The position numbers were made by a program, and so were the translations under genes. 64,000 nucleotides of DNA from Nocardia sp. NBC_00565. GTDB lineage: Bacteria > Actinomycetota > Actinomycetes > Mycobacteriales > Mycobacteriaceae. The stretch spans positions 9,176,001-9,240,000 of the forward strand of contig NZ_CP107785.1 of NCBI RefSeq assembly GCF_036345915.1, given 5' to 3'. Under the pieces are notes generated by a model that was not told where the DNA came from, searched no databases, and worked only from the letters and a program-made list of their open reading frames with translations. This document shows positions 1-9,212 of the stretch, one piece after another. Numbering within the stretch: the stretch's first letter is position 1; every line of letters begins with the position of its first letter.

Positions 1-614
<614 letters not shown>

Positions 615-726
615 GCCCGGCCGGTTTCGTCGGCCGCTCGGTCGTTGTATCCCGGTACTCTCGAAAGAGCGGGCTCGTGGTCGAGTGCAGCTGTCGACGG
701 CGTGACCGCTCGACGAGGAGGTTGCG

Positions 727-1458
727 ATGACCGGTGGTTCGGGAATCGGTTCGTCGTTCGATCCGGAGCGGATCGCCGCACTGCGGGCCCAGTTGGGGCA
801 GCCGGTCGGTTCGACGCCCGGCGTGCCGCCCCCCGGCACGCCGACCAAGCCGAACAACTTCGCCCCCGTCAAACAGCTCTGGCTGCGCGCGGGCATCACC
901 ATCACCGCATTCGTCGCCCTGCTCTACGGCATCGAGGGCGTCGATGAGCTCGACGACAACAAACTCGACTACTCCGGCATCGAGCCACGCGAGGCGGACG
1001 GTCTGTGGGGCATCCTCTGGGCCCCGGTCTTGCACCACGGTTGGGACCATCTGTTCGCCAATACGCTCCCGGTGCTGGTCCTGGGTTTCATCACGCTGCT
1101 GGCGGGCATCGGGCGCGGGTTGGCGGCGACCGCGATCATCTGGATCGTGGCCGGCGTGGGCGTCTGGCTCACCGGCGCCACCGGATCGGTGCATCTCGGC
1201 GCGTCCTCGCTGATCTTCGGCTGGTTGACCTTCCTGATCTCGCGCGGCTGGTTCGCCCGCAATATCGTGCAGATCGGCATCGGCCTGGTTGTACTGGCGA
1301 TTTACGGCTCCGTGCTGTGGGGTGTGCTACCCGGACAGCCCGGAATCTCTTGGCAGGGACATCTTTTCGGGGCGGTGGGTGGAGTGCTTGCCGGTTGGGT
1401 ACTCTCCGGAGATGAACGTCGACACCGTCGCGGGGAACGAGCCGGAGTCAATGCGTAG
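727..1458 (+). CDS. Rhomboid-family intramembrane serine protease
   Basis: A 243-residue membrane protein. An N-terminal soluble segment of about 50 residues, rich in Pro/Gly, is followed by about six membrane helices. The catalytic Ser motif reads GASSLIFG (Ser near residue 160-161) and the catalytic His lies in GHLFGAVGG near residue 210. The segment HHGWDHLFANTLP matches the conserved region after helix 1. It corresponds by position and motif to Rv1337. The ATG has a good ribosome site (GAGGAGGTTGCG). The substrate is unknown. In relatives murI comes next; here the next gene is the metallo-beta-lactamase-fold protein. Confidence 0.9.
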   Translation: MTGGSGIGSSFDPERIAALRAQLGQPVGSTPGVPPPGTPTKPNNFAPVKQLWLRAGITITAFVALLYGIEGVDELDDNKLDYSGIEPREADGLWGILWAPVLHHGWDHLFANTLPVLVLGFITLLAGIGRGLAATAIIWIVAGVGVWLTGATGSVHLGASSLIFGWLTFLISRGWFARNIVQIGIGLVVLAIYGSVLWGVLPGQPGISWQGHLFGAVGGVLAGWVLSGDERRHRRGERAGVNA

Positions 1459-1536
1459 TCGCGGTATTCGTGCGACTGGCAGCCGAATGTGGGGGATCGG
1501 TTCTTGACTGAGAAATCGTCGTGGCAGCATGGGGGA

Positions 1537-2301
1537 ATGCGCCTTACCGTCCTCGGGTGCTCGGGCAGCGTGTCCGGCCCGGACTCCCCTGCGTCGGGCT
1601 ACCTGCTGAGCGGGCCGGATATGTCGCCGGTGGTCATCGATTTCGGGCCCGGTGTGCTCGGCGCGCTGCAGCGCTACGCCGATCCCGGTGAGATCGATAT
1701 CTTCCTCACGCATCTGCACGCCGACCACTGCCTGGATCTGCCCGGGCTGCTGGTCTGGCGGCGCTACCATCCGACACCACCGGTGGGGCAGGCGATCGTG
1801 CGCGGTCCGTCCGACAGCCCACAGCGCATCGGCAATGCCTCCGCCGAGATCGGTGGTGAATGCGACGACTGGTCCGACGTCATCGATCACCAGCCGTGGG
1901 TCGACGGCGCGGCGGTCGAATTCGGTCCGGGCCATACGGTGCTCGCGCGCCGGATGTATCACCCGCCGGAGTCCTACGGCCTGCGCATCGGCACGGCGGC
2001 CGGCCGGACCTTCGTCTACACCGGCGACACCGCGATGTGTGATGCGGTGGTCGAACTCGCGCAGGGCGCCGACCTTTTGATGTCGGAGGCGTCCTGGACA
2101 CACGACCCGGCGAATCGGCCGCCCGGTATCCATCTCTCGGGCACCGAGGCGGGCATTGTCGCGGCGCGCGCGGGCGTGAAAGAGTTGCTGCTCACCCACA
2201 TTCCGCCGTGGACCTCCCGCGAGGATGTGATCGCCGAGGCGAAGGCGCAGTTCTCCGGCCCGGTGCACGCCGTCACCCCTGGCGAGACCTTCGACATCTG
2301 A
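1537..2301 (+). CDS. Metallo-beta-lactamase-fold phosphodiesterase (Rv1339 type)
   Basis: Predicted metal-dependent hydrolase of 254 residues. The metal motif THLHADHCLD lies near residues 58-66, further ligands are in YTGDT, and the C-terminal motif is LLLTHIPPWTSREDV. It matches M. tuberculosis Rv1339 nearly throughout; that protein has been described as an atypical cyclic-AMP phosphodiesterase, so the role here is inferred. An upstream in-frame ATG at 1489 would add 16 unconserved residues. I chose 1537 because the family starts with an RLTVLGCSGS-like strand and a run of G precedes this ATG. It lies 42 bp before rph, probably in the same transcript. Confidence 0.88.
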   Translation: MRLTVLGCSGSVSGPDSPASGYLLSGPDMSPVVIDFGPGVLGALQRYADPGEIDIFLTHLHADHCLDLPGLLVWRRYHPTPPVGQAIVRGPSDSPQRIGNASAEIGGECDDWSDVIDHQPWVDGAAVEFGPGHTVLARRMYHPPESYGLRIGTAAGRTFVYTGDTAMCDAVVELAQGADLLMSEASWTHDPANRPPGIHLSGTEAGIVAARAGVKELLLTHIPPWTSREDVIAEAKAQFSGPVHAVTPGETFDI

Positions 2302-2343
2302 CCGGTTGTCCCGCGCGGTATGCCATGTGACTAGGCTGACCGC

Positions 2344-3114
2344 GTGTCGAGACGAGCCGATGGCAGGGCGGACGATGAGCTCCGCGAGGTACGGATCACC
2401 CGTGGATTCACCACGCATCCAGCCGGTTCGGTGCTGGTGGAGTTCGGGCAGACCCGCGTGATGTGCACCGCGAGCGTCACCGAGGGCGTGCCCCCGTGGC
2501 GTCGCGATTCCGGACTCGGCTGGCTGACCGCCGAATACGCGATGCTGCCCGCGGCCACGCATACCCGCAGTGGTCGGGAATCGGTGAAGGGCAAGGTCGG
2601 CGGGCGCACCCAGGAGATCAGCCGGTTGGTCGGCCGGTCGCTGCGCGCGTGCATCGATCTGGCGGCTATCGGCGAGAACACCATCGCCATCGACTGCGAT
2701 GTGCTGCAGGCCGACGGTGGCACCAGGACCGCCGCCATCACCGGCGCGTATGTCGCGCTCTCGGATGCGGTCACCTACCTGGGCGCGGCGGGCGGACTGG
2801 CCGACCCGCAGCCGATCTCGTGTGCGATCGCCGCGGTGAGCGTCGGCGTGGTCGACGGCCGGGTGCGGCTGGACCTGCCCTACGAAGAGGATTCGCGCGC
2901 CGAGGTGGATATGAACGTGGTCGCCACCGATACCGGCACACTCGTCGAGATCCAGGGCACCGGTGAGGGCGCGACCTTCCCGCGCTCCACGCTGGACAAG
3001 ATGCTCGACTCCGCGCTCGCGGGTTGTGAGCAGCTGTTCGTGGTGCAGAAAGAAGCGCTGGCGCTGCCGTATCCCGGTGTGCTGCCGCAGCCTTCTGAGT
3101 CGAAGAAGAAGTAA
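2344..3114 (+). CDS. rph: Ribonuclease PH
   Basis: A 3'-to-5' phosphorolytic exoribonuclease that trims tRNA precursors. The 256 residues match the family length of about 240-260. The N-terminus has the RNase PH signature [21 protein letters not shown], read here in separate blocks, and SVTEGVPPW with [17 protein letters not shown]. The phosphate-binding part [15 protein letters not shown] and the catalytic [10 protein letters not shown] are intact. Translation starts at GTG. The stop codon overlaps the rdgB start (TAATG), which implies translational coupling, as in other actinobacteria. Confidence 0.96.
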   Translation: MSRRADGRADDELREVRITRGFTTHPAGSVLVEFGQTRVMCTASVTEGVPPWRRDSGLGWLTAEYAMLPAATHTRSGRESVKGKVGGRTQEISRLVGRSLRACIDLAAIGENTIAIDCDVLQADGGTRTAAITGAYVALSDAVTYLGAAGGLADPQPISCAIAAVSVGVVDGRVRLDLPYEEDSRAEVDMNVVATDTGTLVEIQGTGEGATFPRSTLDKMLDSALAGCEQLFVVQKEALALPYPGVLPQPSESKKK

Positions 3115-3725
3115 TGTCGCGCCGCGTTCTGGTTGCCAGCCGCAATGCCAAGAAGCTGAACGAACTGCGTCGGATTCTCGCCGACGCGGGTATCGCGGGC
3201 ATCGATATCGTCGGGCTGGACGATGTGCCCGCCTACGACGAGGCGCCCGAGACCGGCGCGACGTTCGAGGAGAACGCGCTGGCAAAGGCCCGCGACGGTG
3301 CGGCCGCCACCGGATTGCCCTGTGTCGCAGATGATTCCGGCATCGCGGTGGACGCGCTGAACGGCATGCCCGGGGTGTTGTCCGCGCGCTGGTCCGGGGG
3401 ACACGGCGATGACGCGGCCAACAACGTACTGCTGCTCGCCCAACTCGGCGACGTGCCGGACGAGCGGCGCGGGGCGCGGTTCGTGTCCACCTGTGCGCTG
3501 GTGGTTCCCGGCGGGGAAGAGATCGTGGTGCGTGGCGAATGGCCCGGCGCGATCGGTCGCAAACCGGTGGGCGACAGTGGGTTCGGCTACGACCCGCTGT
3601 TCATTCCGGCTGGCGGCAATACCACTGCGGCCCAGCTGACCCCGGCCGAAAAAGACGCCGTCTCGCACCGCGGCCGTGCCCTCACCCAACTCCTCCCCGC
3701 ACTCGCCGCACTCGCCGAACACTGA
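3114..3725 (+). CDS. rdgB: dITP/XTP pyrophosphatase (RdgB/HAM1 family)
   Basis: Removes deaminated purine nucleotides (ITP, dITP, XTP) from the pool by hydrolysis to the monophosphate. The 203 residues carry the family N-terminus ASRNAKKLNELRRIL, the catalytic DDSGIAVDAL, the nucleotide-binding GFGYDPLF and the late Ser-His-Arg-Gly motif. The ATG overlaps the rph stop by one base. The match to Rv1341 and its position complete the rph-rdgB pair. The gene is followed by a 19-bp tandem repeat. Confidence 0.95.
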   Translation: MSRRVLVASRNAKKLNELRRILADAGIAGIDIVGLDDVPAYDEAPETGATFEENALAKARDGAAATGLPCVADDSGIAVDALNGMPGVLSARWSGGHGDDAANNVLLLAQLGDVPDERRGARFVSTCALVVPGGEEIVVRGEWPGAIGRKPVGDSGFGYDPLFIPAGGNTTAAQLTPAEKDAVSHRGRALTQLLPALAALAEH

Positions 3726-3769
3726 TCCGCTGGCCGGGAACTTGCCCGTTTGCCGACGGCGGCCCGCCG

Positions 3770-3892
3770 CTTGCCGGGCGTTGACTTGCTTGCCGGGCGT
3801 TGACTTGCTTGCCGGGCGTTGACCTGCTTGCCGGGCGTTGACCTGCTTGCCCGGCGTTGACCTGCTCGCTAGGCGTTGACCTGCTCGCCGAG
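3770..3892. repeat. 19-bp tandem repeat, six copies plus a part
   Basis: Six head-to-tail copies of a 19-bp unit start at 3770, 3789, 3808, 3827, 3846 and 3865, followed by about 9 bp of a seventh. The consensus is CTTGCCGGGCGTTGACYTG. Copies 1-4 differ only at one C/T position; copies 5 and 6 carry extra changes. The unit length is not a multiple of three and no gene spans the array, so this is a non-coding minisatellite between rdgB and the next gene. Each copy repeats TTGAC, which resembles a -35 hexamer. Confidence 0.95.
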
Positions 3893-3960
3893 AATCGGCT
3901 CGCGCAACAAGCCGGTGCGCATTACCGCAGGTGGGGGCCTCGCGCGCTTAGGGTGATGCC

Positions 3961-4266
3961 ATGCGCTACGCCGTCTACCTGGATACGGTGCCATCGGCCG
4001 ACACACCGCCGCTGGACGAATTGCAGATGATCGGGGTGACGACGGTGCTTACCGAGCAGTTCGGTGAGATGGACCCGGTCACCATCGATCAGTACTGGCT
4101 CGGGGCTCATCCCGAGGGGGTGATCGTCAAGATCTGGGTCGATGTCGATACCCCGCAGCTGGCCGAGGCGGTCGCCATGGAAGCAATGGAGCGGGTACTG
4201 GGCGCGGCCGAACCCATGCCCAATTGGCTGGTGACCGGGGTCACCTCCGAAATGGCCGACGACTAG
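3961..4266 (+). CDS. Conserved hypothetical protein, 101 residues
   Basis: A small, acidic, soluble protein without signal peptide or membrane segment. I do not recognise a named family. The end PMPNWLVTGVTSEMADD and the segment LGAHPEGVIVKIWVDVDT suggest a small alpha/beta fold. Codon usage has the usual strong third-position GC. The ATG at 3961 follows the tandem repeat by 70 bp. It converges on the DUF3817 gene with only 3 bp between the stops. Confidence 0.75.
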   Translation: MRYAVYLDTVPSADTPPLDELQMIGVTTVLTEQFGEMDPVTIDQYWLGAHPEGVIVKIWVDVDTPQLAEAVAMEAMERVLGAAEPMPNWLVTGVTSEMADD

Positions 4267-4269
4267 CGA

Positions 4270-4650
4270 TCAGATGTCGAAGTCCTGCTTCACCTTGTTC
4301 GCGTTGACATGTTCGACGAAGAAGGACAGCAGTGGAATCGTGCCCGCGATCAGCGTGCCGACCGTGCGCATGATCGGCCAGCGCACCTTGACCGCCAGAT
4401 CGGCGGTGACCAGCAGGTAGACGAAGTAGACCCAGCCGTGCACGACCGCGATCCAACTCGGGGTGTGCACGTCGAAGCCGTATTTGGCGATCATCTCGCC
4501 GGTGAGCAGCAGCAGCCACAGACCGGTCACCCAGGCGAGGACGCGATAGCGCAGCAGCGCGGGCTTGATCTTCGCGATATTCCCGGTCGAGCCGGTTGGC
4601 TCCCGCGTCAGCGCCGGAGTGGATTCGGTCGAGTTCTCGCTGGTGGTCAA
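4270..4650 (-). CDS. DUF3817 integral membrane protein (Rv1342c type)
   Basis: A 126-residue protein with a hydrophilic N-terminus of about 30 residues and then three or four membrane helices. The blocks RYRVLAWVTGLWLLLLTGEM and HGWVYFVYLLVTADLAVK are characteristic of DUF3817. The function is unknown. The start is probably the TTG at 4650, because it overlaps the stop of the preceding gene as TTGA; no ATG or GTG lies at a better place. The same pair of genes is found in the same order in mycobacteria (Rv1343c-Rv1342c). Confidence 0.85.
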   Translation of the reverse strand: MTTSENSTESTPALTREPTGSTGNIAKIKPALLRYRVLAWVTGLWLLLLTGEMIAKYGFDVHTPSWIAVVHGWVYFVYLLVTADLAVKVRWPIMRTVGTLIAGTIPLLSFFVEHVNANKVKQDFDI

Positions 4651-5123
4651 CCGGCACTCCTCTGGGTGTCGCGGGTGTCGAGGCCCGCCTGGTGGACTTG
4701 TTCGTCGATATCTTTGGCGTGCAGTTCGGCCAGGTACCTGTTGTACTCGGCGAGCACCGGGTCTTCGTCCCGGACGGCCTTGGGACGTTCCGGCAGGATG
4801 CCCGCCGGAATCTCGCGCGGCGCAACAGGTTTCGTGGCTTTGCGCGGCTTCGGGCGCACCGCGGCAGGCTTGTCGGCATCCTGTTCGTCCGCGGACTCGG
4901 TCTCGAGCCGCACGAAGCGGAAGTACGCGAAGACCGCGAATCCCGCGAACAGCGGCCACTGCAACGCGTAGCCGAGATTCTGGCCGGTGCCGCTGGCGGA
5001 TTCGAACCGCTCCCATTGCCACCACCCCAACGCCAAGCAGGCGAGGGCGGCCACGATCACCAGCACAATGAGGGCCGGGCGATTGTGTGCCGAGCGGCGA
5101 GGTGGAGCGGACACGGTTACCAC
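4647..5123 (-). CDS. LprD-like membrane protein (Rv1343c type)
   Basis: A 158-residue protein with an N-terminal membrane helix (about residues 17-36), a second helix (PLFAGFAVFAYF) near residues 57-70 and a cytoplasmic tail rich in Lys and Pro. ALGWWQWERF, NLGYALQWPLFAGF, EIPAGILPERPK and DDPVL-like DEDPVLAEYNRYLAEL are shared with M. tuberculosis Rv1343c. The mycobacterial gene is annotated as a lipoprotein (lprD), but no lipobox cysteine is visible here. Function unknown. Translationally coupled to the DUF3817 gene downstream. Confidence 0.83.
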   Translation of the reverse strand: MVTVSAPPRRSAHNRPALIVLVIVAALACLALGWWQWERFESASGTGQNLGYALQWPLFAGFAVFAYFRFVRLETESADEQDADKPAAVRPKPRKATKPVAPREIPAGILPERPKAVRDEDPVLAEYNRYLAELHAKDIDEQVHQAGLDTRDTQRSAG

Positions 5124-5209
5124 GGTACCCGTCTACTACACGGTACGTAGGACCAGGTCGGCCCGGCAGGCCCGTCGAGCTCGACGAGCCTGCGCGAAGG
5201 CGGCGGGCC

Positions 5210-6085
5210 TCAGAACTTGTAGGTGATTCCGGTCATTCGCTCGGATTCTTCCCACAGGCGGCGCAGCAGTTCGGGGTTGTTCGACAGCTTGCTCGATGGT
5301 GACGGCTCCACCGGGCCCTGGCTCTGGAACCAGCGGTTCGGGCCCCAGTAGGTGGTGGGGTCGGCGTCGGGCATGGTCGCGGCGAACAGAGTCGAGTGCG
5401 CGGCCTTGGCCGGGGGATGACCGACGATCCGGATGAACGGCTTGCTGATGTGGTCCAGTGGGGTCTCGGTCTTGGCGAACAGGTCGGTCGCCGAGACGCC
5501 GGGGTGCACCGCGTAGGAGCGCTTATCGGATCCGGCCTCGGTCAGCCGCTGCTGCAGTTCGCGGGCGAACATCAGGTTGGCGAGCTTGGACTGGGCGTAG
5601 GAGAGGTTGCGCTGGTAGCGACGGTTCTCGTAGTTCAGATCGTCGATCCAGAGCTTCGGCGTCTGCTTGTGCGCGATGCTGGCCAGGCTCACCACCCGGT
5701 CGCGGATGCGATCCAGCAGCAGTCCGGTCAACGCGAAGTGTCCGAGATGGTTGACCCCGAACTGGGTTTCGAAGCCGTCCTTGGTGCGCGAGAACGGAAT
5801 ATTCATCAGACCGGCGTTATTGATCAGCACATCGAATTCGCCGGTCTTGTCGGCGAATTCGCGCACCGAGGCCAGATCCGCCAGATCCAGTTGCTCGACG
5901 CGGATATCGCCGTCGATCCGGTCGGCGATCGGCCGCGCCTTCTCGATGTTGCGACAGGCCATGATCACCGTGCCGCCCTTGCTCGCCAGCACCGTGGTGG
6001 TTTCGACACCGAGGCCGCCATTTGCTCCGGTGACGATGAAGGTGCGCCCGCTCTGGTCGGGTATATCTTTCGGGTTCCACGCCAT
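5210..6085 (-). CDS. Short-chain dehydrogenase/reductase
   Basis: NAD(P)-dependent oxidoreductase of 291 residues, like the retinol dehydrogenase/protochlorophyllide reductase branch of the SDR family. The cofactor motif TGANGGLG is at residues 19-26, NNAG follows near 90, and the catalytic Tyr-Lys is in YAQSK, with the serine in VVSLASIAHK. The HPG motif and a C-terminal WGPNRWFQSQGP segment are typical of this branch. The substrate cannot be told from sequence. It is transcribed away from the efflux pump gene. A perfect inverted repeat lies 8 bp before its start codon. Confidence 0.9.
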   Translation of the reverse strand: MAWNPKDIPDQSGRTFIVTGANGGLGVETTTVLASKGGTVIMACRNIEKARPIADRIDGDIRVEQLDLADLASVREFADKTGEFDVLINNAGLMNIPFSRTKDGFETQFGVNHLGHFALTGLLLDRIRDRVVSLASIAHKQTPKLWIDDLNYENRRYQRNLSYAQSKLANLMFARELQQRLTEAGSDKRSYAVHPGVSATDLFAKTETPLDHISKPFIRIVGHPPAKAAHSTLFAATMPDADPTTYWGPNRWFQSQGPVEPSPSSKLSNNPELLRRLWEESERMTGITYKF

Positions 6086-6093
6086 AAGCCGAC

Positions 6094-6109
6094 CTTACTC
6101 TGGAGTAAG
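6094..6109 (-). promoter_or_regulatory. Inverted repeat before the SDR gene
   Basis: Perfect 7-bp arms, CTTACTC and GAGTAAG, separated by TG. It begins 8 bp upstream of the SDR start codon at 6085, where a bound repressor would block initiation. The size and symmetry suit a TetR-family dimer, but no TetR gene is adjacent, so the cognate regulator is unknown. Confidence 0.6.
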
Positions 6110-6233
6110 TTTCCGGGGAAGAGCGACACGAGTTTCGAATCCAGTTGGCCGGCGTGCGGACTGTGCCGTGCGCGTCGGCCGACCTCACCGCCGCTCGATC
6201 CATGATTCGCTGCCGTGTCGCTGAACGACCCGA

Positions 6234-8294
6234 ATGGCGACAACCGACCATACTGGGCCAATGACCGGTGCAGTTGCTGTCGCCGAAAAACCCGCTGAAC
6301 CGTTGAGCAAGGCCAAGACCAATATTGTATTCGCCACGATTGTGCTGGGTATGCTGCTGGCGGCACTGGATCAGACGATCGTGTCCACCGCGCTGCCGAC
6401 GATCGTCGCCGATCTCGGCGAGGCCGGACATATGGCGTGGGTGGTCACCGCGTATCTGCTCGCGGAGGCGGTCGCCACCGCGCTGGCGGGCAAGCTCGGC
6501 GACCTCTTCGGCCGCAAACTGATCTTCCAGCTCAGCGCGCTGATCTTCATCATCGGCTCGATGATCGCGGGTCTGGCCAACGGGATGATGCTGCTGATCA
6601 TCGCCCGTGGCATCCAGGGTTTCGGCGCAGGCGGCCTGATGGTCACCGCGATGGCGCTGATCGCCGACACCATTCCGCTGCGGCAGCGCGGTAAGTATCA
6701 GGGCGCGCTCGGTGCCGTCTTCGGCGTCACCACGGTGATCGGTCCGACGCTGGGCGGACTGTTCACCGACCACGCGAGCTGGCGCTGGTGCTTCTACGTC
6801 AACGTGCCCGTCGCGGTGATCATGATCGCGATGGCCGCGCGCACCATCCCGCGGGTGCGCACCGTCGTCAAGCCGATCATCGATTACGCGGGCATCGGGC
6901 TGGTCGCGGCTGGCGTCTCCTGCCTGATCCTCGGGCTGGAGTGGGGCGGACAGCAGTACGCGTGGGGCTCCGCGACGATCCTCGGGCTGTTCGCGGCGGC
7001 GGTGCTGCTGTTGGCCGCGTTCGTCGCGGTCGAGCTGCGGGCACAGGAACCGATGCTGCCGATGGGCTTGTTCCGCAGCCGGGTCTTCACGGTGTGCTCG
7101 ATCCTCAGCTTCATCGTCGGCTTCGCGATGCTCGGCTCGATGACCTATCTGCCCGCGTATCTGCAATACGTGAACGGGGTTTCGGCGACCGCATCCGGGA
7201 TCCGCACGTTGCCGCTGGTGGTCGGGCTGTTCATCACCTCGATCCTGTCCGGGCAGGTGGTCGGCAAGACCGGTCGCTACCGGTACTTCCCGATCGCAGG
7301 CACGCTGGTGATGGCAGTCGGGCTGTACCTGATGTCCACCATGGGCCGCAACACCGGTATCTGGCTGGAATCGCTGTACATGCTCGTGCTCGGTCTCGGC
7401 ATCGGACTGACCATGCAGGTGCTGACCATCGTCGTGCAGAACACCGTGCCCTACGCCCAGCTCGGCACCGCGACTTCGGGTGTCACCTTCTTCCGCACGC
7501 TCGGAAGTACCTTCGGCACGGCCATTTTCGGCACGCTGTACACCAACCAGATCGGTCCCAATCTGACCGATGCGCTCACCCAGGTCCGGGTTGTATCGCC
7601 GGAGGTCGCGGCGAATCCGCAGTCGCTGCGCGCGCTGCCGCCGGAGGTGTCGGCACCGATCATCGATGCCTACGCCGAATCCATCGATCACGTCTTCCTG
7701 TGGGTGGTGCCGGTCGCGCTGGCCGGTTTCGTGATCGCCTGGTTCCTGAAGGAGGTGCCGTTGCGTGATAGTGCCCGCGCGGGTGCGACGGATGTGGGCG
7801 AGGGCTTTTCGATGCCGGAGTCCCCGGACCGGGTGGTGCTCTTGGAGCGTGCCGTCTCCGACACTGTGCGCAAGGCGCACGCCGAGGGGCCGATCGGCCC
7901 GCGCATTCTCGCGGACTCGGGTAGTGCGCTGAGTCGCGGCGAAGCCTGGGCGTTGGGGCAGGTGTACCTGCACACGCGAATCAGAGGCGTGGCAACCCTG
8001 GACGCGATCGCACAGCTGCACAAGGTGCCGGACGAGGTCATCGAGCCGATCTACGACCGGGTGATCGGGTGCGGCTACCTCACCGAAGATGACGGCGGAC
8101 TGCGGCTCACCGGTGCCGGACAGGCCGAGGTCGACCAGATCCAGGCGTCGTGGCAGCGCTGGCTCGATACCAGGCTCGACGACTGGGACTGCGCCGATCC
8201 AACCGACCGAGCGTTGCTCGACCAGGCCCTGGCGAACATCGCCGCCAAGCTCCTGGACGAAGAAACCAGGGAAACGGAATCCGTGCGCGCCTGA
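6234..8294 (+). CDS. DHA2-family MFS drug efflux transporter with C-terminal soluble domain
   Basis: A proton-driven exporter of 686 residues in the EmrB/QacA family with about 14 membrane helices. The first helix carries LAALDQTIVSTALPTIV, the DHA2 signature, and GKLGDLFGRK is the loop motif A. After the last helix (about residue 510) there is a cytoplasmic tail of about 170 residues. This tail resembles a winged-helix region (RILADSGSALSRGEAW, IAQLHKVPDEVIEPIYDRV) and occurs in a subset of actinobacterial pumps. ATG at 6234 or 6261 could start it; no strong ribosome site decides. The PadR repressor gene follows after 54 bp. Confidence 0.9.
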   Translation: MATTDHTGPMTGAVAVAEKPAEPLSKAKTNIVFATIVLGMLLAALDQTIVSTALPTIVADLGEAGHMAWVVTAYLLAEAVATALAGKLGDLFGRKLIFQLSALIFIIGSMIAGLANGMMLLIIARGIQGFGAGGLMVTAMALIADTIPLRQRGKYQGALGAVFGVTTVIGPTLGGLFTDHASWRWCFYVNVPVAVIMIAMAARTIPRVRTVVKPIIDYAGIGLVAAGVSCLILGLEWGGQQYAWGSATILGLFAAAVLLLAAFVAVELRAQEPMLPMGLFRSRVFTVCSILSFIVGFAMLGSMTYLPAYLQYVNGVSATASGIRTLPLVVGLFITSILSGQVVGKTGRYRYFPIAGTLVMAVGLYLMSTMGRNTGIWLESLYMLVLGLGIGLTMQVLTIVVQNTVPYAQLGTATSGVTFFRTLGSTFGTAIFGTLYTNQIGPNLTDALTQVRVVSPEVAANPQSLRALPPEVSAPIIDAYAESIDHVFLWVVPVALAGFVIAWFLKEVPLRDSARAGATDVGEGFSMPESPDRVVLLERAVSDTVRKAHAEGPIGPRILADSGSALSRGEAWALGQVYLHTRIRGVATLDAIAQLHKVPDEVIEPIYDRVIGCGYLTEDDGGLRLTGAGQAEVDQIQASWQRWLDTRLDDWDCADPTDRALLDQALANIAAKLLDEETRETESVRA

Positions 8295-8308
8295 TACTTG
8301 TGCCCGAA

Positions 8309-8338
8309 TACTCGTAGACGTATATTCGTATACGAGTA
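8309..8338 (+). promoter_or_regulatory. Probable PadR operator
   Basis: Perfect 8-bp arms TACTCGTA (8309-8316) and TACGAGTA (8331-8338) with a 14-bp AT-rich centre that is itself partly symmetric. It sits between the efflux gene and padR, 10 bp before the padR start, and overlaps its ribosome site region. PadR-family repressors usually bind such symmetric sites in their own promoters, so autoregulation is inferred. Confidence 0.65.
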
Positions 8339-8348
8339 AGGAGGTGCC

Positions 8349-8996
8349 ATGGCCGCGAAGCGCAAGGTGAACAATCTGCTGGCGCTGGCGGTGCTCGCGA
8401 CCGTCATCGAACGGCCGATGCATCGCTACGAAATCGCGTCGAAGATGCGCGAGCGCGGCAAGGACCGCGATATGGACGTCAAGTGGGGTTCGCTGTATAC
8501 CGTCGTGCAGAACTTGGCGAAGGCGGGCTTCCTCGAAGTTGTCGGCAACGAGCGCGACGGTGCTCGGCCCGAACGCACGATCTATGCGATCACCGATGCC
8601 GGTCGCGCCGAAATGGTCGATTGGACAAGGGAATTGATCGCCCAACCAGAACCGGAGCACTATCGGTTCACGGCCGGACTCTCCGTGGTGGCGGCCTTGC
8701 CGCCGGATGAAGTCGTCGAGTTACTCGGCCAGCGCATCGAGGCGCTGAGTCGCATCATCGAGGCTGCGCGCCGAGAACTCGACGAGATCGCGGCGACCAA
8801 TCTGCCGCGGCTGTTCCTCGTCGAAGGCGAATACGGCCTGGCGATGTTGGAGGCCGAGGCGGTGTGGGCGCGCTCGCTGCGTGCGGAGATCGCCGAGGGC
8901 ACGTTCCCCGGTGTCGATCTCTGGCGGCATATGCACACGGTGGGCATGGAGCCCGCCGAAGTCGCGGAGCTGATCGAAAGGGGGATGACGGAATAG
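8349..8996 (+). CDS. PadR-family transcriptional regulator
   Basis: A 215-residue repressor with an N-terminal winged helix (residues 10-90: LLALAVLATVIERPMHRYE, WGSLYTVVQNLAKAGFLEV, RTIYAITDAGRAEM) and a C-terminal helical dimerisation domain of the Vir_act_alpha_C type. The ribosome site AAGGAGG is excellent. Its neighbour upstream is the DHA2 efflux pump, the usual target of PadR regulators; the FAD hydroxylase downstream may be a second target. The effector is unknown. Confidence 0.9.
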   Translation: MAAKRKVNNLLALAVLATVIERPMHRYEIASKMRERGKDRDMDVKWGSLYTVVQNLAKAGFLEVVGNERDGARPERTIYAITDAGRAEMVDWTRELIAQPEPEHYRFTAGLSVVAALPPDEVVELLGQRIEALSRIIEAARRELDEIAATNLPRLFLVEGEYGLAMLEAEAVWARSLRAEIAEGTFPGVDLWRHMHTVGMEPAEVAELIERGMTE

Positions 8997-9000
8997 CTTC

Positions 9001-9022
9001 CGCACCCGGTGCGCCGGGTGCG
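9001..9022 (+). terminator. Hairpin after padR
   Basis: Perfect 9-bp stem (CGCACCCGG and CCGGGTGCG) with a TGCG loop, starting 4 bp after the padR stop. There is no run of T afterwards, so it may be a weak terminator or an RNA-stabilising hairpin. Confidence 0.5.
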
Positions 9023-9212
9023 ATTGATCAGTTGAGACCAGGCCCGGCGGGGTGCGGCAACACCGCCGCCGAGCCCGATGTAACCGTCTCGAACCGCGTC
9101 CGCATGCGCGCACCCGGCTACAAGGCTGGCAACCACAGGATAACTGGGTGAGCGATGCGGCGGTCGGTTCGGGCTTCGAATGAACCCGTAACGCACAAAT
9201 TGGAGTACACCC

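Noticed and set aside
1327..3285. A 652-codon minus-strand frame
   Set aside because: Antisense to the rhomboid, phosphodiesterase and rph genes, which are all recognised.
3770..3892. CRISPR array
   Set aside because: The repeats are directly adjacent without unique spacers, only 19 bp long and not palindromic; no cas genes are near.
5165..5186. GTCGAGCTCGAC palindrome after the SDR gene as a terminator
   Set aside because: Only 12 bp without loop and no T run; it cannot form a normal terminator hairpin.
5817..8660. A 947-codon minus-strand frame opposite the efflux pump
   Set aside because: It is antisense to a clear MFS transporter and PadR; the residues show the usual His/Arg/Gln-rich shadow composition.
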